A stretch of 23,033 nucleotides of DNA from the NCBI GenBank assembly GCA_934358405.1, contig CAKRKL010000018.1:1-23033 (forward strand). Direction: 5' to 3'. A program made the position numbers and the translations under genes. This DNA comes from an uncultured Blautia sp. GTDB taxonomy: Bacteria; Bacillota; Clostridia; Lachnospirales; Lachnospiraceae. Shown piece by piece: positions 22,973 through 23,033 of this stretch. Positions within the stretch are counted from its first letter, which is position 1; each line of letters begins with the position of its first letter. A model generated the notes under the pieces. It saw only the letters and a program-made list of their open reading frames with translations. It was not told where the DNA came from and searched no databases.

Positions 22973-23033
22973 ATGAGCAAGAAGAAGTTAATGGCCCTGT
23001 TATTAACAGGTGTCATGGCAGCATCAACAGTGA
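22973..23033 (+). CDS. Exported protein, N-terminal signal peptide only (truncated by window)
   Basis: The first 20 codons read MSKKKLMALLLTGVMAASTV, a positively charged start and hydrophobic core typical of a signal peptide. AAAGGAGGA lies seven bases before the ATG. The gene continues past the window; a solute-binding protein is a fair guess from similar starts in this genome, but nothing shows it. Confidence 0.7.
   Translation, partial: MSKKKLMALLLTGVMAASTV

Noticed and set aside
1..23033. CRISPR arrays, tRNA or rRNA genes, insertion sequences
   Set aside because: No regularly spaced direct repeats, cloverleaf-like genes or transposase motifs were found on either strand by reading.

Overview
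The window looks like part of a Lachnospiraceae chromosome (Firmicutes, Clostridia, a gut-type saccharolytic anaerobe). The reasons are the moderate GC content, strong AGGAGG-type ribosome binding sites, very heavily expressed ABC solute-binding proteins, AT-rich intergenic gaps with Rho-independent hairpins, and gene families typical of that group. The genus cannot be fixed from the sequence alone. Every supported gene reads on the + strand. No RNA gene, CRISPR array, insertion sequence or phage gene was found.

Layout. (1) 1-1278: the tail of an ABC sugar permease, then a pentose/hexose-type solute-binding protein with its own probable promoter, a 5' stem-loop and a clear terminator. (2) 1396-4514: a monocistronic GH2 beta-galactosidase (LacZ). 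A roughly 143-bp intergenic element made of nested inverted repeats follows it and overlaps its stop codon. (3) 4785-5807: a LacI-family repressor whose terminator overlaps its stop codon. (4) 5887-12584: a galactoside operon in the order MalE-like binding protein, MalF-like permease, MalG-like permease, TraX-like membrane protein, GH42 beta-galactosidase. It is preceded by a consensus promoter and four TTG-YR-CAA palindromes that are probably the repressor's operators. (5) 12617-13639: an AraC-family regulator. (6) 13699-18863: a nucleoside-type ABC transporter (BMP-family binding protein, internal terminator, double ATPase, two permeases). (7) 18916-20282: a secreted FKBP/trigger-factor-like lipoprotein. 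(8) 20341-22806: an M3-family oligoendopeptidase with a structured leader, then an unknown four-helix membrane protein. (9) 22878-23033: the promoter and signal peptide of another exported protein cut by the window edge.

Working model. Beta-galactosides enter through the MalE/F/G-type transporter, which lacks its own ATPase gene and probably borrows a shared MsmX/UgpC-type subunit. They are then split in the cytoplasm by GH42 and/or LacZ. The LacI-type protein is the obvious candidate to control the operon, because its gene lies next to the operator cluster. The AraC protein may control a neighbouring operon, but the sequence does not say which.

Several apparent open reading frames start too early. 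Ribosome binding sites place the true starts at 4785, 6048, 7398, 10504 and 12656. Function calls come from recognised motifs and remembered family features, not from a database search. The most unusual points are the four-operator control region, a diverged TraX-like protein inside a lac-type operon, the 143-bp intergenic element, the degenerate ATP sites of the nucleoside transporter, and the lack of canonical lipoboxes on all three solute-binding proteins.
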